DNA from: Rhizoclosmatium globosum
Taxonomy: Eukaryota > Chytridiomycota > Chytridiomycetes > Chytridiales > Chytriomycetaceae
Direction of reading: 5' to 3'
Length of the DNA: 64,000 nucleotides
Assembly: GCA_002104985.1 (NCBI GenBank)
Contig: MCGO01000002.1
Span: 890,753-954,752, forward strand
Part shown: positions 50,759 to 62,262 of the stretch, one piece after another
Position numbering within the stretch: the first letter of the stretch is position 1
How the letters are laid out: each line of letters begins with the position of its first letter
Position numbers and translations under genes: made by a program
Notes under the pieces: generated by a model
What the model saw: only the letters and a program-made list of their open reading frames with translations
The model's database searches: none
What the model was told of the DNA's origin: nothing

Positions 50759-52960
50759 ATGGGAGGACCTGGAGCAGTTGGAAAGCGACCATCCTCAGCA
50801 CCGCACAATGGGCTCCGATCGCCGCTTTCGGCCTCGCCAACAATCACAAACACGGGCGCGGGTCTCCTCGGCGCGACAACCGGCGAGTCGTTTGTCTCTG
50901 ATGATTCGGAAAGGTTTGTTTGCGGTCGATGTGGTTCGAGTTAACCTTCTCGCAAACTATCCAGTCTCGTAAGTCAGGCGGCGGCTCTTACGCACGTTGG
51001 TCTGCACGCGCGGCTGGTCAAACCGTCGGATCCAGTCTTTGATACTAAGGATCCGCGTATCCAGCAGGGTACTGCTCCTTCTTTTATGCACCAGACTTCT
51101 CATGTCCTCAATTAAGATATTATCCGTATGATTGCTCAGTACTTGACAGACGAGGGTTTTCACTCAGCCAAGACGACACTGCTTGATGAAGCAAACGTCA
51201 AAGTTGGAGAACGACAAGATCTGGCCTATGATGTGAAGCGCGTAAAGAAATGGTGCGAATCACTTATATTAACATTTACCTAAACGTGCGATAGTATCCT
51301 TGAAGGGGACTGGCCTGAAGTTGATCGTTTGTTTGCAACATCAAAACCACTCATCAAGAATCAAAAGGCTTTCCTTTATGCTGTTTACAAGCAGCAATTC
51401 TTGGAGTATATTGATCATCACGAAATTCAAAAAGCTTTTACGCATCTCAACAAACGGCTTAAACCACTCGAACAGTTCCAAACCACGCCCACTGAATTCC
51501 GCGATCTATGCTATCTACTTACATCAAAGTCTGTACAAGATGTATCATCATTCAAGAATTGGGAGGGAATAGCGCCATCGAGGTATGCGTGGTTCTCTTC
51601 CATTCATTAGCTGCCTACTTACTGCCTCCCCTATTTCAACAGAGAGAAACTTGTCGAACTATTCCAAACCATGCTCGACTCAGATCTCACAAACAAACAA
51701 CAAAGCATGTCCTCTTTCATTCCGCCGCACAGACTCTTGACCCTTTTGCGGCAAGCTGTATCCTATCAAATTGAGTTTTCAAGATACCATCCCAGAGTTG
51801 CACCCAAGATTTCCACGTAAGTTAATCGCATGGTTGAAAGCTCGCATTTATCTGTCGCCAGTCTCCTTCAAAATTTCCAGTCGGTCGTTATTCCAAATGC
51901 TGTCAGAAAAACTTATACAGGACACAAAGGGAATGTGAAATGTGCCGAGTTTGTCGGAGAGTTGGGAACGCAAATCATATCTGGATCTAGGTAAGTCCCT
52001 TAGGCGAGAATGACGTGTTACTGACAAGCACCACAGTGATCGAATGTGTCGACTGTGGAACACTGATTCTGGTGCCTGTGTCGGTGTGTTGGACGGACAC
52101 GATTCAACAGTGTGGAGTGTTACGTCAAACAAGGCGGGAACCTATGCAGCAAGTGGTTCAGGAGACGGAACCGTCAAGGTAAATGTTTGATCCAATGCTT
52201 GCAAGAAGTTAACAACAAACCAAATCAATAGATTTGGGACCTCCAAAAACTTTCTTGCTCAACAACACTCAAAGCTGGTGCTTCCGACTTGTACTCCGTC
52301 GACTACCATCCTGGAAACCATCACTTAGTAACAGGGGGTTACGACACCGTCATCCGGCTGTTTGACCTTGAACGCGGAATTATTGTCAAAACTTTCCCAG
52401 GTCACTCTCTGAGTGTCACCAAGACCATCTTCAATCCCATCGGAAACCTGATCATCAGTGCTTCAAAAGACAGTACAATTAAGTTCTGGGATATTGTGTC
52501 TGGTCTGTGTATCAAAACGATTGCATCGCATCTCGGGGAGGTGACAAGTGTGGATATGAGTCCTAGTGGGACGCTATTGGTTTCATCGTCAAAGGATAAT
52601 TCGAATCGGCTTTGGGATATGAGGAGTGTGCAGTCTATTCGGAAATTCAAGGGACATCAGAATACGTCGAAAAACTTTGTGCGAGCAGCTTTTGCAGGCG
52701 AATCGTTGGTTGTCGGTGGATCTGAGGTTTGTTGTTTTGGGATGGCTGGGGGCTTGCTGACTCATTTTTTTTAGGATTCAATGGTTCATATCTGGGACAC
52801 AGATAAGGGGACACTGCTGTCGCGTTTGTCAGGACACGGTGGAATAGCTTATTCTGCGAGCTGGAATCCTAATCAGAGTCTGCTGTGTAGTTGCAGCGAT
52901 GATCGCACATTGAAGACATGGTGGTTTGACCCCAGCAGACCAGTAGTTTCGCAATATTAG
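50759..52960 (+). CDS. Conserved LisH-CTLH-WD40 repeat protein
   Basis: Nine exons (50759-50913, 50965-51068, 51117-51252, 51295-51582, 51643-51816, 51862-51990, 52037-52178, 52232-52726, 52775-52960) encode 602 residues. After a disordered start, LisH (IIRMIAQYLTDEGFHSAKT) and CTLH-like (ILEGDWPEVDRLF, KQQFLEYIDHHEIQKAF) segments precede seven WD40 blades from about residue 290: GHKGNVKCAEFV, SSDRMCRLWN, GHDSTVWSV, GGYDTVIRLFD, SASKDSTIKFWD, SSKDNSNRLWD, GHQNTSKNFVRA, GGSEDSMVHIWD and CSDDRTLKTWWFD. It belongs to a conserved eukaryotic LisH-WD40 family that is distinct from SMU1, LIS1 and WDR26 as far as I can judge. A scaffold role is likely; the sharing of a short spacer with a RanBP9-like LisH protein suggests a common complex or co-expression, which is inference. 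All nine exon phases agree. Confidence 0.88.
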
Positions 52961-53098
52961 CTTTTGTTGAAAAGATGTGTCTGAAACAAATAACATCTTT
53001 GTTCATTTTGTTTTGTGTGGCTGAAGTGTCTTTTGTGCCTCAACTGATGAAACGCGACTCGGAGTGGGGAGCACGAAACAATTCTTTGCAACAAATCC

Positions 53099-54129
53099 AT
53101 GATTGTAGCCACACTTGGACGGCTTTCTGCAGTTGCCTGCTATGCCCTGGTTGCCAGTGCTCTCCCAAGCTCACCCTCAGCGAGTATTAACGAGAATGCG
53201 GCTTGCTCAACATTTGGGGAATGGCAGTGTGACTCAACAGGTCAAAAACTTGTCCAGTGTGCCTATGATGGATCTAATGCATTGGTTTGGTACTGGAGTG
53301 GCGCTGCTTGGTGAGTTTGGCTCTTGGTCGGAATTGGAAGTTGATACTAATCCTTAACTCTTGCAGCAGTGTCCTACCAAAAAGTCCAACAACACCTCTT
53401 TCACAACCTGATCAAGTTATTAATGCGCCGTCTCCGGTTCCTGCCCCAGCCCCAGTTCCACAAGCAGAATCAGATGATTCTGCAGATGCATCTCAAACAT
53501 CACCCTCACCTTCTCCGTCCCTCATAAATTCACCTGATATTCCTGAAGCGAACCTCATAGCCGAGCCAGAGGCTCTTTCGTTGCCCAATCCTCTTATTGG
53601 AACAACCCCTGCACCTCAAGCTCAAACGCAACCAGTGCCAACACCAACCCCTGCTGCTCCTGTCCCAGTCCCTCAAGCCGATAATAGCATCGAAGGAACC
53701 TCATCTTCCAATATTATTCTCAGCGGAAAAGGCAGTGGAACATACTATTACGATTACACAAACAAAGTCTGCCCCGGATTCCCAGCATATCCCGAAAACA
53801 ACGGGATTACATCTTGCGAATCCTCTGCTCCACCTTATAGAACACTCAGCTCGCGTCAAACAAACGATATCGTCGCGATTGCGATTGACCAACTCTCTGC
53901 CAACAAAGCCGGTCTTTGTGGCAAGCGCGTCATTGTCAAGTATAACGGTGTGCCGATGCAGAGAAAATTTTTTGTTTGGGATGCGTGTCTTGCATGTACT
54001 GGCGGTGTCAAGCTGGACTTTAGTCTGAGCGCTTTAAGTGAGATAAGCGATTCTGCTTGTCAGTTGGGGGTTGTGCCTGGTATAAGTTGGGATATTACTG
54101 ATGAGCAGGTTATCCCATATGTTCCTTAA
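53099..54129 (+). CDS. Secreted expansin-like protein with N-terminal Cys-rich chitin-binding-like module
   Basis: Exons 53099-53310 and 53367-54129 encode 324 residues. The signal peptide is MIVATLGRLSAVACYALVASA. A four-Cys module follows (ACSTFGEWQCDSTGQKLVQC to GAACSV) resembling fungal CBM19-type chitin-binding modules. Then comes a Pro/Ala/Ser linker of about 120 residues and a C-terminal double-psi beta-barrel of the expansin/loosenin type: GSGTYYYDYTNKVCPG, SSRQTNDIVAIAIDQL, CGKRVIVKYNG and FVWDACLACTGGVKLDFSLS. Such proteins loosen cell-wall polysaccharides without hydrolysis. An upstream ATG at about 52975 in another frame overlaps this start and may act as an upstream frame. The gene follows the WD40 gene by 138 bp and converges on the next gene. 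Confidence 0.83.
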
Positions 54130-54209
54130 ACATTGCATTAAAGAGAAAAGTAGTTCGTTCATTCTGAAGTTAAAAAATCTGAAATAAAATAGAAACTTAA
54201 ATCAACCAA

Positions 54210-56133
54210 TCAAACTCCGTCTGTCTTCATGTCAACAGAAACTTTGTTGGATTCACGGCGCTTGTGGACAATGACAGCTCCGACAGCAATCAAGACAACT
54301 CCCGCAACAGAAACTCCAGCAATGAGGCCAATATTAGAACCAGATGCTGGTGGATCAGTAATAGAAAAGGTAGCAGTGGACGAAGCAGAGATAGCAACAG
54401 GTCCATCACGACGCTTCGAAGGTGGAACAGATGTGTATGCAACCGTGATAGAGTATTTACCGACATTAAAGATAGAGAGTGGTGCAGCAGCAGAACAAGA
54501 AGCTGGAGCAACAAAAGAACCACTTCCCAAAAACAATGTAATGACATCTCCTGGGGCTGCTTGGGCTTGTCCAACAACCTTATTAGCATCGATGAAACAA
54601 GAGGAATCAAGATTAATGATGTTGGCGGCATCATCTCCACGTTGAACTTTAACAGAGGCGACAAAGAGCTTCGGAGTGTTCGCATTTCCAAGAACGAGAC
54701 GGAAATCGGTTCCAATTGATGGTTTAATGACTCCATCGGCGAGGGCCAACGGATAAATTACAGTAATTTCGGCATTAAATCCACATCCTTGCCCGTTTGG
54801 TCCTGGGCCACCATTCGGAGTCAACTTGAGAACAGACATTTTTTGATTTGTGCATCCGGTGGCTCCAGAGGCAGCAGTAGAGGCAGGAACAGAAAGAAGA
54901 CAGGAAAAGAAGTTGAGAGGAAGCTGGAATGTTGTTCCACAAGCCAATCCACTGAATGTCGCCCCAATAGGGTCGTAGAGATCAACCTTATCCCTGACTG
55001 GTGCAAACTTGTCATTGTCAGCGGCATTTGCTGCAGAAATGAAGAACTTGGAGTCAGGGATAGTCTGAACGGGCAAGAATTCAATATGAGCCTGAGTCTT
55101 TGTTTTGTCCGAGCCATCAATACTGTATTTTGTAGAAAATATCTCGAGAATAGCTGGTTCATCTTGTTGGGCGATTAAATCAGTGCTTGAAGCTCCAATG
55201 ACGGAAAGATTGATGGGAGTTTTTGTCACAATTGTGTCTCCCTTGATAACAACGTACGTGAAAAGACTTTGACTTGAGTAGCAGTTAATGTTATTGTAAT
55301 AAAAAGGGAGTCAATGATAAATCACCTTAAAGTTTTGCAGCTGTTAAAGTCAATCGAGAAGGAGCAAACATTGTTGGTGTCCAATTTTGCAACTGTTGGC
55401 AAACCACAAGAAATCACAAACACTTGACCTTGAACTAAGGCTGAAGCAGAAACAGAAAATGTCATTGTCGAAGTTCCGGCGTTTGCAGCAAAGCTGGGCT
55501 GGTTCAAACTGGTTGCTTCAGAGAGAACTGACGCACCACCAAGACAGGCGGAGACATCCACAGAAGCTGGTGGACCCATTCCTGGGTTTTTTGAATCAAA
55601 GGCTGGATATCCAATCAGAGGGGCACCTGGCGGATATTTCCACTTGTCCTCTCCTGGACCCCAATTGTCAAAGATTGGATTGATCAAAGAAGTCGGTCCA
55701 CCATTGTATAAGCGAATGTGTCCGTTATTGCTCTACAAGCTTTAAGTTTCTTTGGAAAAACAGATTGACAGGGGCTTACATCAACGCAGAACAAACCATC
55801 TGAACCGTATGCATAAATACTTGGCAAGTAATTGCCGAAGAGATGAATGCCTCCAAGGCTTCCGTCTCGCTGGTAAACAAAATCCCCTCCCCAAGCGGAC
55901 AAATCGATTCCCCATTGCTGGTTAACTTGGTCGTTGCCCCATCGGAAAGATCGTAGTTGTCCATTAGCCTAATAATTGGGTGCCTCATCAGGTAAGTACA
56001 TCTTAAAAAGAATCACAACTCACATCCATTAAAAGCCAGCCTTCTCCGCATGGTAAAGTCGAAGTAGGAGGGCAGACAGCATCAATAGATGAAGCAAAGA
56101 TCGCAATCAGAGCGGATAGCACGAGGTTTTCAT
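54210..56133 (-). CDS. Type I membrane surface protein, copy 1 of a tandem pair; frameshift in signal peptide
   Basis: Exons 56133-56024, 55968-55780, 55732-55326 and 55272-54210 total 1769 nt, one base short of 590 codons. The ATG at 56133 runs into a stop after seven codons, while a frame opening one base off gives a good signal peptide (LVLSALIAIFASSIDA). One more A in the run of four after the start would join them. The ectodomain has YGSDGLFCVDV, GHIRLYNGGP, INPIFDNWGPGEDKWKYPPG and several Cys. A single C-terminal membrane helix (GLIAGVSVAGVVLIAVGAVIV) is followed by a short basic tail, HKRRESNKVSVDM. No known family recognised. The neighbouring gene on the same strand has the same exon plan. 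Function as a cell-surface protein is inferred. Confidence 0.8.
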
Positions 56134-56852
56134 TTTCAGAAAGAATGAAAAAAGTCAAAAGGTGTTTTATAGGAGAAAATTTGAAAATCTTGGAGATCAC
56201 ATTCAGATTCTTGGATCAGAACCAGGCCAAAACCAGGCTCACAATCTTGGACAGGAATCAGCCTTGACAATTTTTGTTAAAAAATTTCATGAAAAGTTCA
56301 TATCGGAGATATATTTAGCTGGAAGGACAAAACAGAGTCAGGCCATCAACGGTAGAAGCGATTGGCCCGCAGCGGTACCTACCATGCGATATGAGGGGAG
56401 GGTTTATAAACTGAAGAGAAATATTGTCTTAACTTTAAATCACCACCATAGACCAAAACCAGCCAAATCTCAAAACTCCAGTTTCGGAATATGTCTAAAA
56501 CAGTGAAGAGCTGAGGATATTAACTAAACGTATTTGAATAAGATGGAAGACTGCCTTGGAAAAAGAGAAATGGAAATACATTGTTGGTTTTTGACGATAA
56601 TTACACAACCTCTGCAACGCACAGGTGATTAGCATTGTCTCAAATGTATTCCAACGATGTTGATTTGTGATAAAATTCTGCCACGCCACCAGCAACCTCA
56701 AACCAAGCCAAACCCAATATATGGGGTAGATAGATTTATCTGAGAAATAAATATTGGTACAATCACTACTGAGCTTGAGAATTCCAATCCTTAAAACGGG
56801 TTAAGTGCAGCTTGAATTTTCCGTTTATTACCAAACAAGCAAAAGCAATGAA
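56134..56852. other. Spacer between the paired surface-protein genes
   Basis: These 719 bp lie between the start of one paralogue and the stop of the other. Apart from the decayed fragment at 56,595-56,700 listed separately I see no coding signal. The part nearest 56,134 should contain the promoter of the gene to its left. Confidence 0.5.
56595..56700 (-). pseudogene. Decayed fragment related to the 3-prime end of the LysM gene
   Basis: About 105 bp align by eye with 59,145-59,250, the last coding bases of the LysM protein gene. Shared stretches include gtga-tagcat-gtctc, gatgttg-t-tgtgata and ccaccagcaa. In translation NFITNQH corresponds to NCITDQHFCG. Indels destroy the frame and no upstream part of the gene is recognisable. 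It is best read as a relic of a duplicated or rearranged gene copy. Confidence 0.6.
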
Positions 56853-58900
56853 TCAAACACTCTCAGCCTTAAAATCAACAGAAACTTTCTTGGATTCACG
56901 GCGCTTATACACAATAATAGCTCCAACGACAATCAGTACAACTCCTGCAATAGAAATTCCAACGATAAGACCAGTATCTAAACCAGGTCCTGGTTGAGCA
57001 ACAATGGTGAAGGTCGCAGTAGAAGAGGAGACCGCAACAGGACCATCACGGCGTTTCGAAAGCGGAATTGAGGCATAAGAAACAGTGATTGAGTATTTAC
57101 CAACTGTGAAGATAGACAATGGCGCTGCGGCGGAACAAGAAGCCGGAGTAACAAAAGAGCCACTTCCCAAAAACAATGTAATCAGATCTCCTGGGATTGC
57201 TTGAGCTTGCCCCACTCCCTTATTAGCATCAAGGAAGCAGGAAGCATCAAGATTAATTATGTTGGCGGCATCATCTCCACGTTGAACCTGAACAGCTGTT
57301 ACGTAAAGCTTGGGAGTGTTAGTATTTCCAAGAACGAGACCAACGTTAGTATTGATCGTTGGTGACAGTCCACCTCCAAGAAGAGCCAAAGGATAAATTG
57401 CAGTGACTTCGACGGTAAATCCACATCCTTGTCCGTTAGGTCCCGAAGAACCATTTGGAGTCAACTTGAGAACAGACGTCTTTTGATTAGTGCACCCGGC
57501 GATTCCAGATGCAGCAGTAGCCGTAGGTACAGAAGAAATGCAAGAAAAGAAATTGATTGGGAGCTGGAAAGTGGTTCCACATGTCAAGCTACGGAATGTC
57601 GTCAAAATAGGGGCGTAAGGATCGATTCTGCCCTTGATCGGAGCAAACTTGTCACTCTCAGCCGCATTAACTGCATTTATATAGTACTTCAATCCAGGAA
57701 TAGTCTTGACAGGTAGTAATTCAATTTGAGCCTGGGCTTTGCCTTTGTCAGAAGGATCAACAGTGTACTTGGTCGATAAAATTTCGAGAATGGCTGTTTC
57801 ATCTTGCTGAGCAGTCAGAGTGGTGCTGGTAGTTCCATTGACGGAAAAGTTTACTGTCGTCTTCGATACGATCGTGTTTCCATCCACAACAACATAAGTA
57901 AATAGGCTTGGTCTAAAAAACACCAAATTAATATTGAGTAACAATCAAAGACGTTTTGAGAACTCACGCAGTGAAAGTCTTGCAACTAGTAAAATCAATC
58001 GAGAAGGAGCAAACGTTTTTGGAGTCCAATTTCACCACTGTTGGAGACCCACAAGAAACCGAAAATGCTTGACCTTGAACCAAATCCGCCGCAGGTACAG
58101 AAAAGGATAGCTTAAATGTTCCAGCTGTCACCACAAAGCTAGGTTGGTTTAAGCTCGTTGCTTCCGAAGCTACTTGCGATCCACCAAGACAGGAAGAGAC
58201 ATCAATTGAAATTGGCGGACCCATTCCAGGCTTGTCTGCAGTGAACGTTGGATACCCAATCAGAGGGGCACCTGGCGGATATTTCCACTTGTCTTCTCCT
58301 GGACCCCAGTGGTCGAAAATTGGATTGATCAAAGAAGCAGGCCCACCGTTAAATAAGACAACGTGACCGTTGTGGCTCTAGACATGAAAACTTTCATTAG
58401 ATATTGTTGGTCAAATCATTGAAAAACACTCACATCAACACAGAACAGCCCGTCCGAACCATACGTAAAAATCATCGGTTCGCTCATTGAGCCTCCATTG
58501 GCTACACCAGCGAGACTTCCGTCTTTCTTGTAACTAAAGCTGTATCCTTGTTGAGTGTATATAGTCCATTGCTTGTTAATTTCTGGCGTTCCGTCGGGTG
58601 TCCAGCGTTTCGATTGCAAGAGACCATCAGTCTGATATAATGGAAAGCTAGTAAGATGATCCACGTATTAGAGATGGAATTGTAACTCACTCCCATTGTG
58701 AGCCAACCATATCCGCATGGAAGCGTTAACACTTGACCAGATGGAATGGTCGACCCAGGGCGTATACAGGCCCAGCTACCCTGAATTTAATCTGCTTTCG
58801 CATAACTATATCCAGCCGGGAGGACAGTAGATTGAGGTGGGCAAACATCAGCAGCAGAAGCGAACGAGACGAGGACGGCAGAGAGTACAAGAAGTATCAT
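56853..58900 (-). CDS. Type I membrane surface protein, copy 2 of a tandem pair
   Basis: Exons 58900-58691, 58631-58434, 58377-57968 and 57912-56853. The signal peptide is MILLVLSAVLVSFASA, followed by ADVCPPQST. Early in the first exon an in-frame TAA follows AGYSYAKAD; splicing out 45 bp with a weak GTCCTC donor would remove it and give 610 residues, otherwise the gene is interrupted. Downstream it parallels its neighbour: LPCGYGWLTMG, FTYGSDGLFCVDV, GHVVLFNGGP, INPIFDHWGPGEDKWKYPPG, CGTTFQLPINFFSC and GCTNQKTSVLKLTPNG. One C-terminal membrane helix (TGLIVGISIAGVVLIVVGAI) is followed by YKRRESKKVSVDF. No family recognised. Identity is high in the second half, lower in the N-terminal third, suggesting faster change of the exposed end. 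Confidence 0.8.
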
Positions 58901-59120
58901 CTGTAGCAGAAGGACTCAAAAAAAATGAAAAGCGTCTCAATATTGGATGTTCGAACCTGTAATCCTGGACCGAACCAGCCCCAACAATTTTTCCAGTTGT
59001 AGTCACAAAAAATTTCATTTTTCTTTTCATTGCAAACGCAATTGGAAAACGAACTATTTTATTTTAGATGAGGTACAGTACTGTCAATGAAAAAGAAAAA
59101 GATTGGCAATGAATTGTGGC

Positions 59121-60969
59121 TTATGGGCAATAATTGCCGTACATAAGACAACCTTGTGCAACGGAGGGGTGACCAGCATAGTCTCCATTGCACTCACCGC
59201 AGAAATGTTGGTCTGTGATACAATTACCACCGCCCCCAGCAAGAGAGACAAATTGAGCAGCAATAGCCTTCTGTTCTTCCAACGAAACTGAAGAACGCAA
59301 ATAACTCTGCCAAATTGATTCATCAGCGAAATCAATCTTGATACGATCGCTGCTAAGCTTCAAAAATGCCTGCTCAACGGAATACGACGCTCCCTGAATC
59401 GTGATCGGTGTGCCGGTATTCACATGTCCTGTCCAAGCTCTACACCATTTCCCGAATGAAATGCAGTCTGCCTTCAAGTTCAACGGTGTAGAGCCGATGT
59501 TTGCGACGTTAAAGGCGGATGGGTCTGGATCGCATTCGTGGAATAAATCGTCAGAGTCGCCAATTAATTGCATGAACCAAATCAAGTGATATGAGTATGG
59601 ATCGGAAAGGTCGGAGTATCCCTTGTGCCAAATCCAGCCGGCGTCACCGTCCCAAGTAAGCCCAGATAAGCCAGTGTCATCAACGCGCACCATACTGTGG
59701 TCCAGACAATTGTATTGGTTCATGCTTGTGAATCCTCCATTGTAAGAGTTCTGAGAGAAGATTGACTTTCCAGCTTGCGCGTTCACTATATATAGAAACA
59801 TTTACGTTAATTCACAGCGATGTAATTTGAAAGAAAATCATACCTGTATCGATATAATAACGACACGATGCAGGGTATTGAGAGTTTGAAATGTGTGCTG
59901 GGTCCGATGATTGGGACGGCTGTTTCACAGGCGTGGGAGATGGTTGAGGTGGTTGCGGAGAGGGAACTGGTTGCGTTGGTTGAGGAGCTTCAGTCGTAGT
60001 AGTCGTAGTTGTAGTTGTGGTGGTTGTGGTTGTTGAAGTTGTCGTGACTGCTGCCAACGTCTCCTTAGCAACAGAAGTAGTAGTTACTTCAGATGTGGCT
60101 GCTAAATTAGGCGTCAATAAAGTTGATGTTGCTAGAACAGATGAGGTTCGCTGAAATGCAGGCATATCCAAAAACGTCGATGACATTGTTGAAACGTTAG
60201 TCGCCGTTGTGAATAACTGAGCTCCTTTCACGCAAAGTTGACTTCCATCGAGATTCCAACAGTTCAAGTTGTAATTCAGCCGTCCAATATCAATCAACCC
60301 GACATTGTAGGTTTTGGCCGCGTCCAAACAAGTCATGTTCCCAGACACAGTAACTGATGAAGTGCAAGTCGGCACCATGGTTGATTTCTTGCCATTCGTT
60401 GAAGATTGGAGAGGTGGGCCACCCAGATTTCCAGCCTTCAGACACAACTGTTTTCCAGCGAGCCCAGCTTTATCAGCACAGTTCAATTGCGGATTCATGA
60501 GCAACTGAGCTGTAGCTGTGACATTGAACATGCTGATGACAGCATCACACGTATCCCCCTTTTGGAAAGTGTAATTGATGTCGCAAGTGACAGGGGCTCC
60601 CTTCGTAATCAGGCTCGGAACACAGACGAGCTGGTTTGGATCCAACTGTTTCCCAGTTCCACATGTTTTCAGCTGTGGATTTAGAGAGAGGAAGCCATCG
60701 TAGCTCTATAATGTTTGAATGTTCAGTTCCTTATTTTCGGACCACTCCGCGAATTTACGTACCAGCTCGTACAATGCTGCAATTGAGGCACAAGTATCAC
60801 TGGATTGAGTGGCGTAGGTGTATGGGCAGTCGACAACGGACATAATGGCTTGAAGGGAGTATCTTGGGTTCCAGTGGCCCCTTGCTCTCAGATTGACCGC
60901 ATTCACAGTCGCGCATAGGGAAGAGATAGCAGCTACGGTAAGCAGGGATGATGAGGTCGTTATGCGCAT
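59121..60969 (-). CDS. Secreted LysM-domain protein with unrecognised C-terminal domain
   Basis: Exons 60969-60763, 60705-59844 and 59785-59121 encode 577 residues. A signal peptide (ITTSSSLLTVAAISSLCATV) precedes three LysM-like motifs: CPYTYATQSSDTCASIAALY with LDPNQLVCVP; CDINYTFQKGDTCDAVISMF with LAGKQLCLK; and a third degenerate one ending LDGSQLCVK. LysM binds chitin or related N-acetylglucosamine polymers. Then comes a Ser/Thr-rich stretch with a poly-Thr run and PQPTQPVPSP-type linker. The C-terminal 220 residues (from about 355) form a Cys-containing domain that I do not recognise, with WDGDAGWIWHKGYSD, LNLKADCISFGKWCRAWTG and GGGGNCITDQHFCGECNGDY. The module order LysM-linker-domain suggests a wall-targeted enzyme or binding protein. 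A partial relic of this gene lies at 56.6 kb. Confidence 0.82.
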
Positions 60970-61126
60970 AATGGCTGTCTGCAGAACGAGACGCGAATGA
61001 CGCTGTCAGCAATAAAAATAAAAATTGATGTGTAAATTGCAGACACAATGTTGATGATAACGTTAACTTGATTTATTTAGTTTATGATTATGTGTGGAAG
61101 TTGATGAGTAGTGTCGTGCGGCAAGG

Positions 61127-62262
61127 TTACCGAAATCTATCCGAATCTCTTGTTGATGCTCCTGAAAGAAACATAGTTCGCATATCTGTCAACGAGAATT
61201 CAGCATGCACTTGCTCCGAATTGTTCGGTTTAAGGAGGCCATGCTGTACAGCTGTTAAAATACGCTGAAATGTAGGCTCAGACAAGCCAAACGAAGAAGG
61301 ACCACGGGCGTCAATATACTAAGAAATATAAAAAAAAGGTGATTAATGGATTACGGAATAGAAAAGAGTTCTGAAGGTTAATAGTTACCACTGCATCAGA
61401 AGCCATAAATCCAATAACAGTCGTCGACCAATCCCGCACAGAATGCGTCGGTCCTACAACGACAATAATTTTAGGTATTTTGATCTTGCGAATGAATTTG
61501 AACTCGTCCTTGCTGTAAGTAGTATTTAGATATTCAAAATCCAAGTGAACAGTCTCACCAGTTTTCAGAATCAGCGTATTCGGTGGATACACAGATTACG
61601 GCGAACTTGGCTTTGTACGTGCGCTTAATAAAGATTGACTTCTCTATGAAATGCGTTACTCACATCGTTTGATAGTATCAACCAAGTCCTCAAAAAGTGG
61701 CTCTCCAACTTCCAACTGTTCCATATCAATCCAACATGGAAATCCGGCAGCTGAAAGTCGGGTTGCAAGGACCCTTGGATCGCAAGACTGGCGAGGAATG
61801 AGATGGTTGTGAATAGAGAGTAGTGCATACCCCGCATCCAAAGTCCGAATCAATCTGGCCACGCACAAACGCATCCTTCGAGTTCCGCCAGCAGTACGAG
61901 ACAAACACGGACCAGGAAGGTACCGGTGTTGCACCCAAGTCGCCGGTCTTTGCAACAGAGTCTTTTATGGGCGGAGTGAGTGTCGAGGCAGCCGCCGCCG
62001 CCGGAAGCGCCAGGGCCGGAACCGTCGATTCCGGAGAAAGCGAAACTTGGATTCCGGCGAGAAGACCTTCGAGGCGGCGCAGGTCGAGCACAAGTCGGTT
62101 GAATTTGGTCTCTTCGGCGTTCAACTTCTCCTCGAGGCCCTGAAGACGCTCTACCTCGACACACGTGTTGTACTGCTCTTCGAGTTCGAGGCATCGGTGC
62201 TGCTGCGATAGTGTCGCCGCTCGGACACTTTCGATTTGCGCATTGAGTGCGACAATGTCCAT
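61127..62262 (-). CDS. Coiled-coil TIR domain protein
   Basis: Exons 62262-61831, 61787-61664, 61610-61559, 61512-61389 and 61318-61127 encode 307 residues. Residues 1-75 form a coiled coil (LSQQHRCLELEEQYNT to LVLDLRRLEGLL), followed by an Ala/Pro linker. The TIR domain has VFVSYCWRNSKDAF, CDPRVLATRLSAAGFPCWID, MEQLEVGEPLFEDLVD, AVICVSTEYADSENCKDEF, where Glu in NCKDEF matches the catalytic Glu of NAD-consuming TIRs, then KIPKIIVVVG. It is clearly a different TIR subfamily from the four tandem genes (TIR_2-like, no C-terminal domain). The coiled coil probably mediates oligomerisation, which activates many TIR enzymes. Splice sites were chosen to give TIR continuity; all phases agree. The start codon is only 42 bp from that of the divergent esterase-like gene. 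Confidence 0.85.

Noticed and set aside
52975..53190. 71-codon frame with a signal-peptide-like start before the expansin-like gene
   Set aside because: It overlaps the expansin-like start in another frame and ends without any domain. At most it is an upstream frame.
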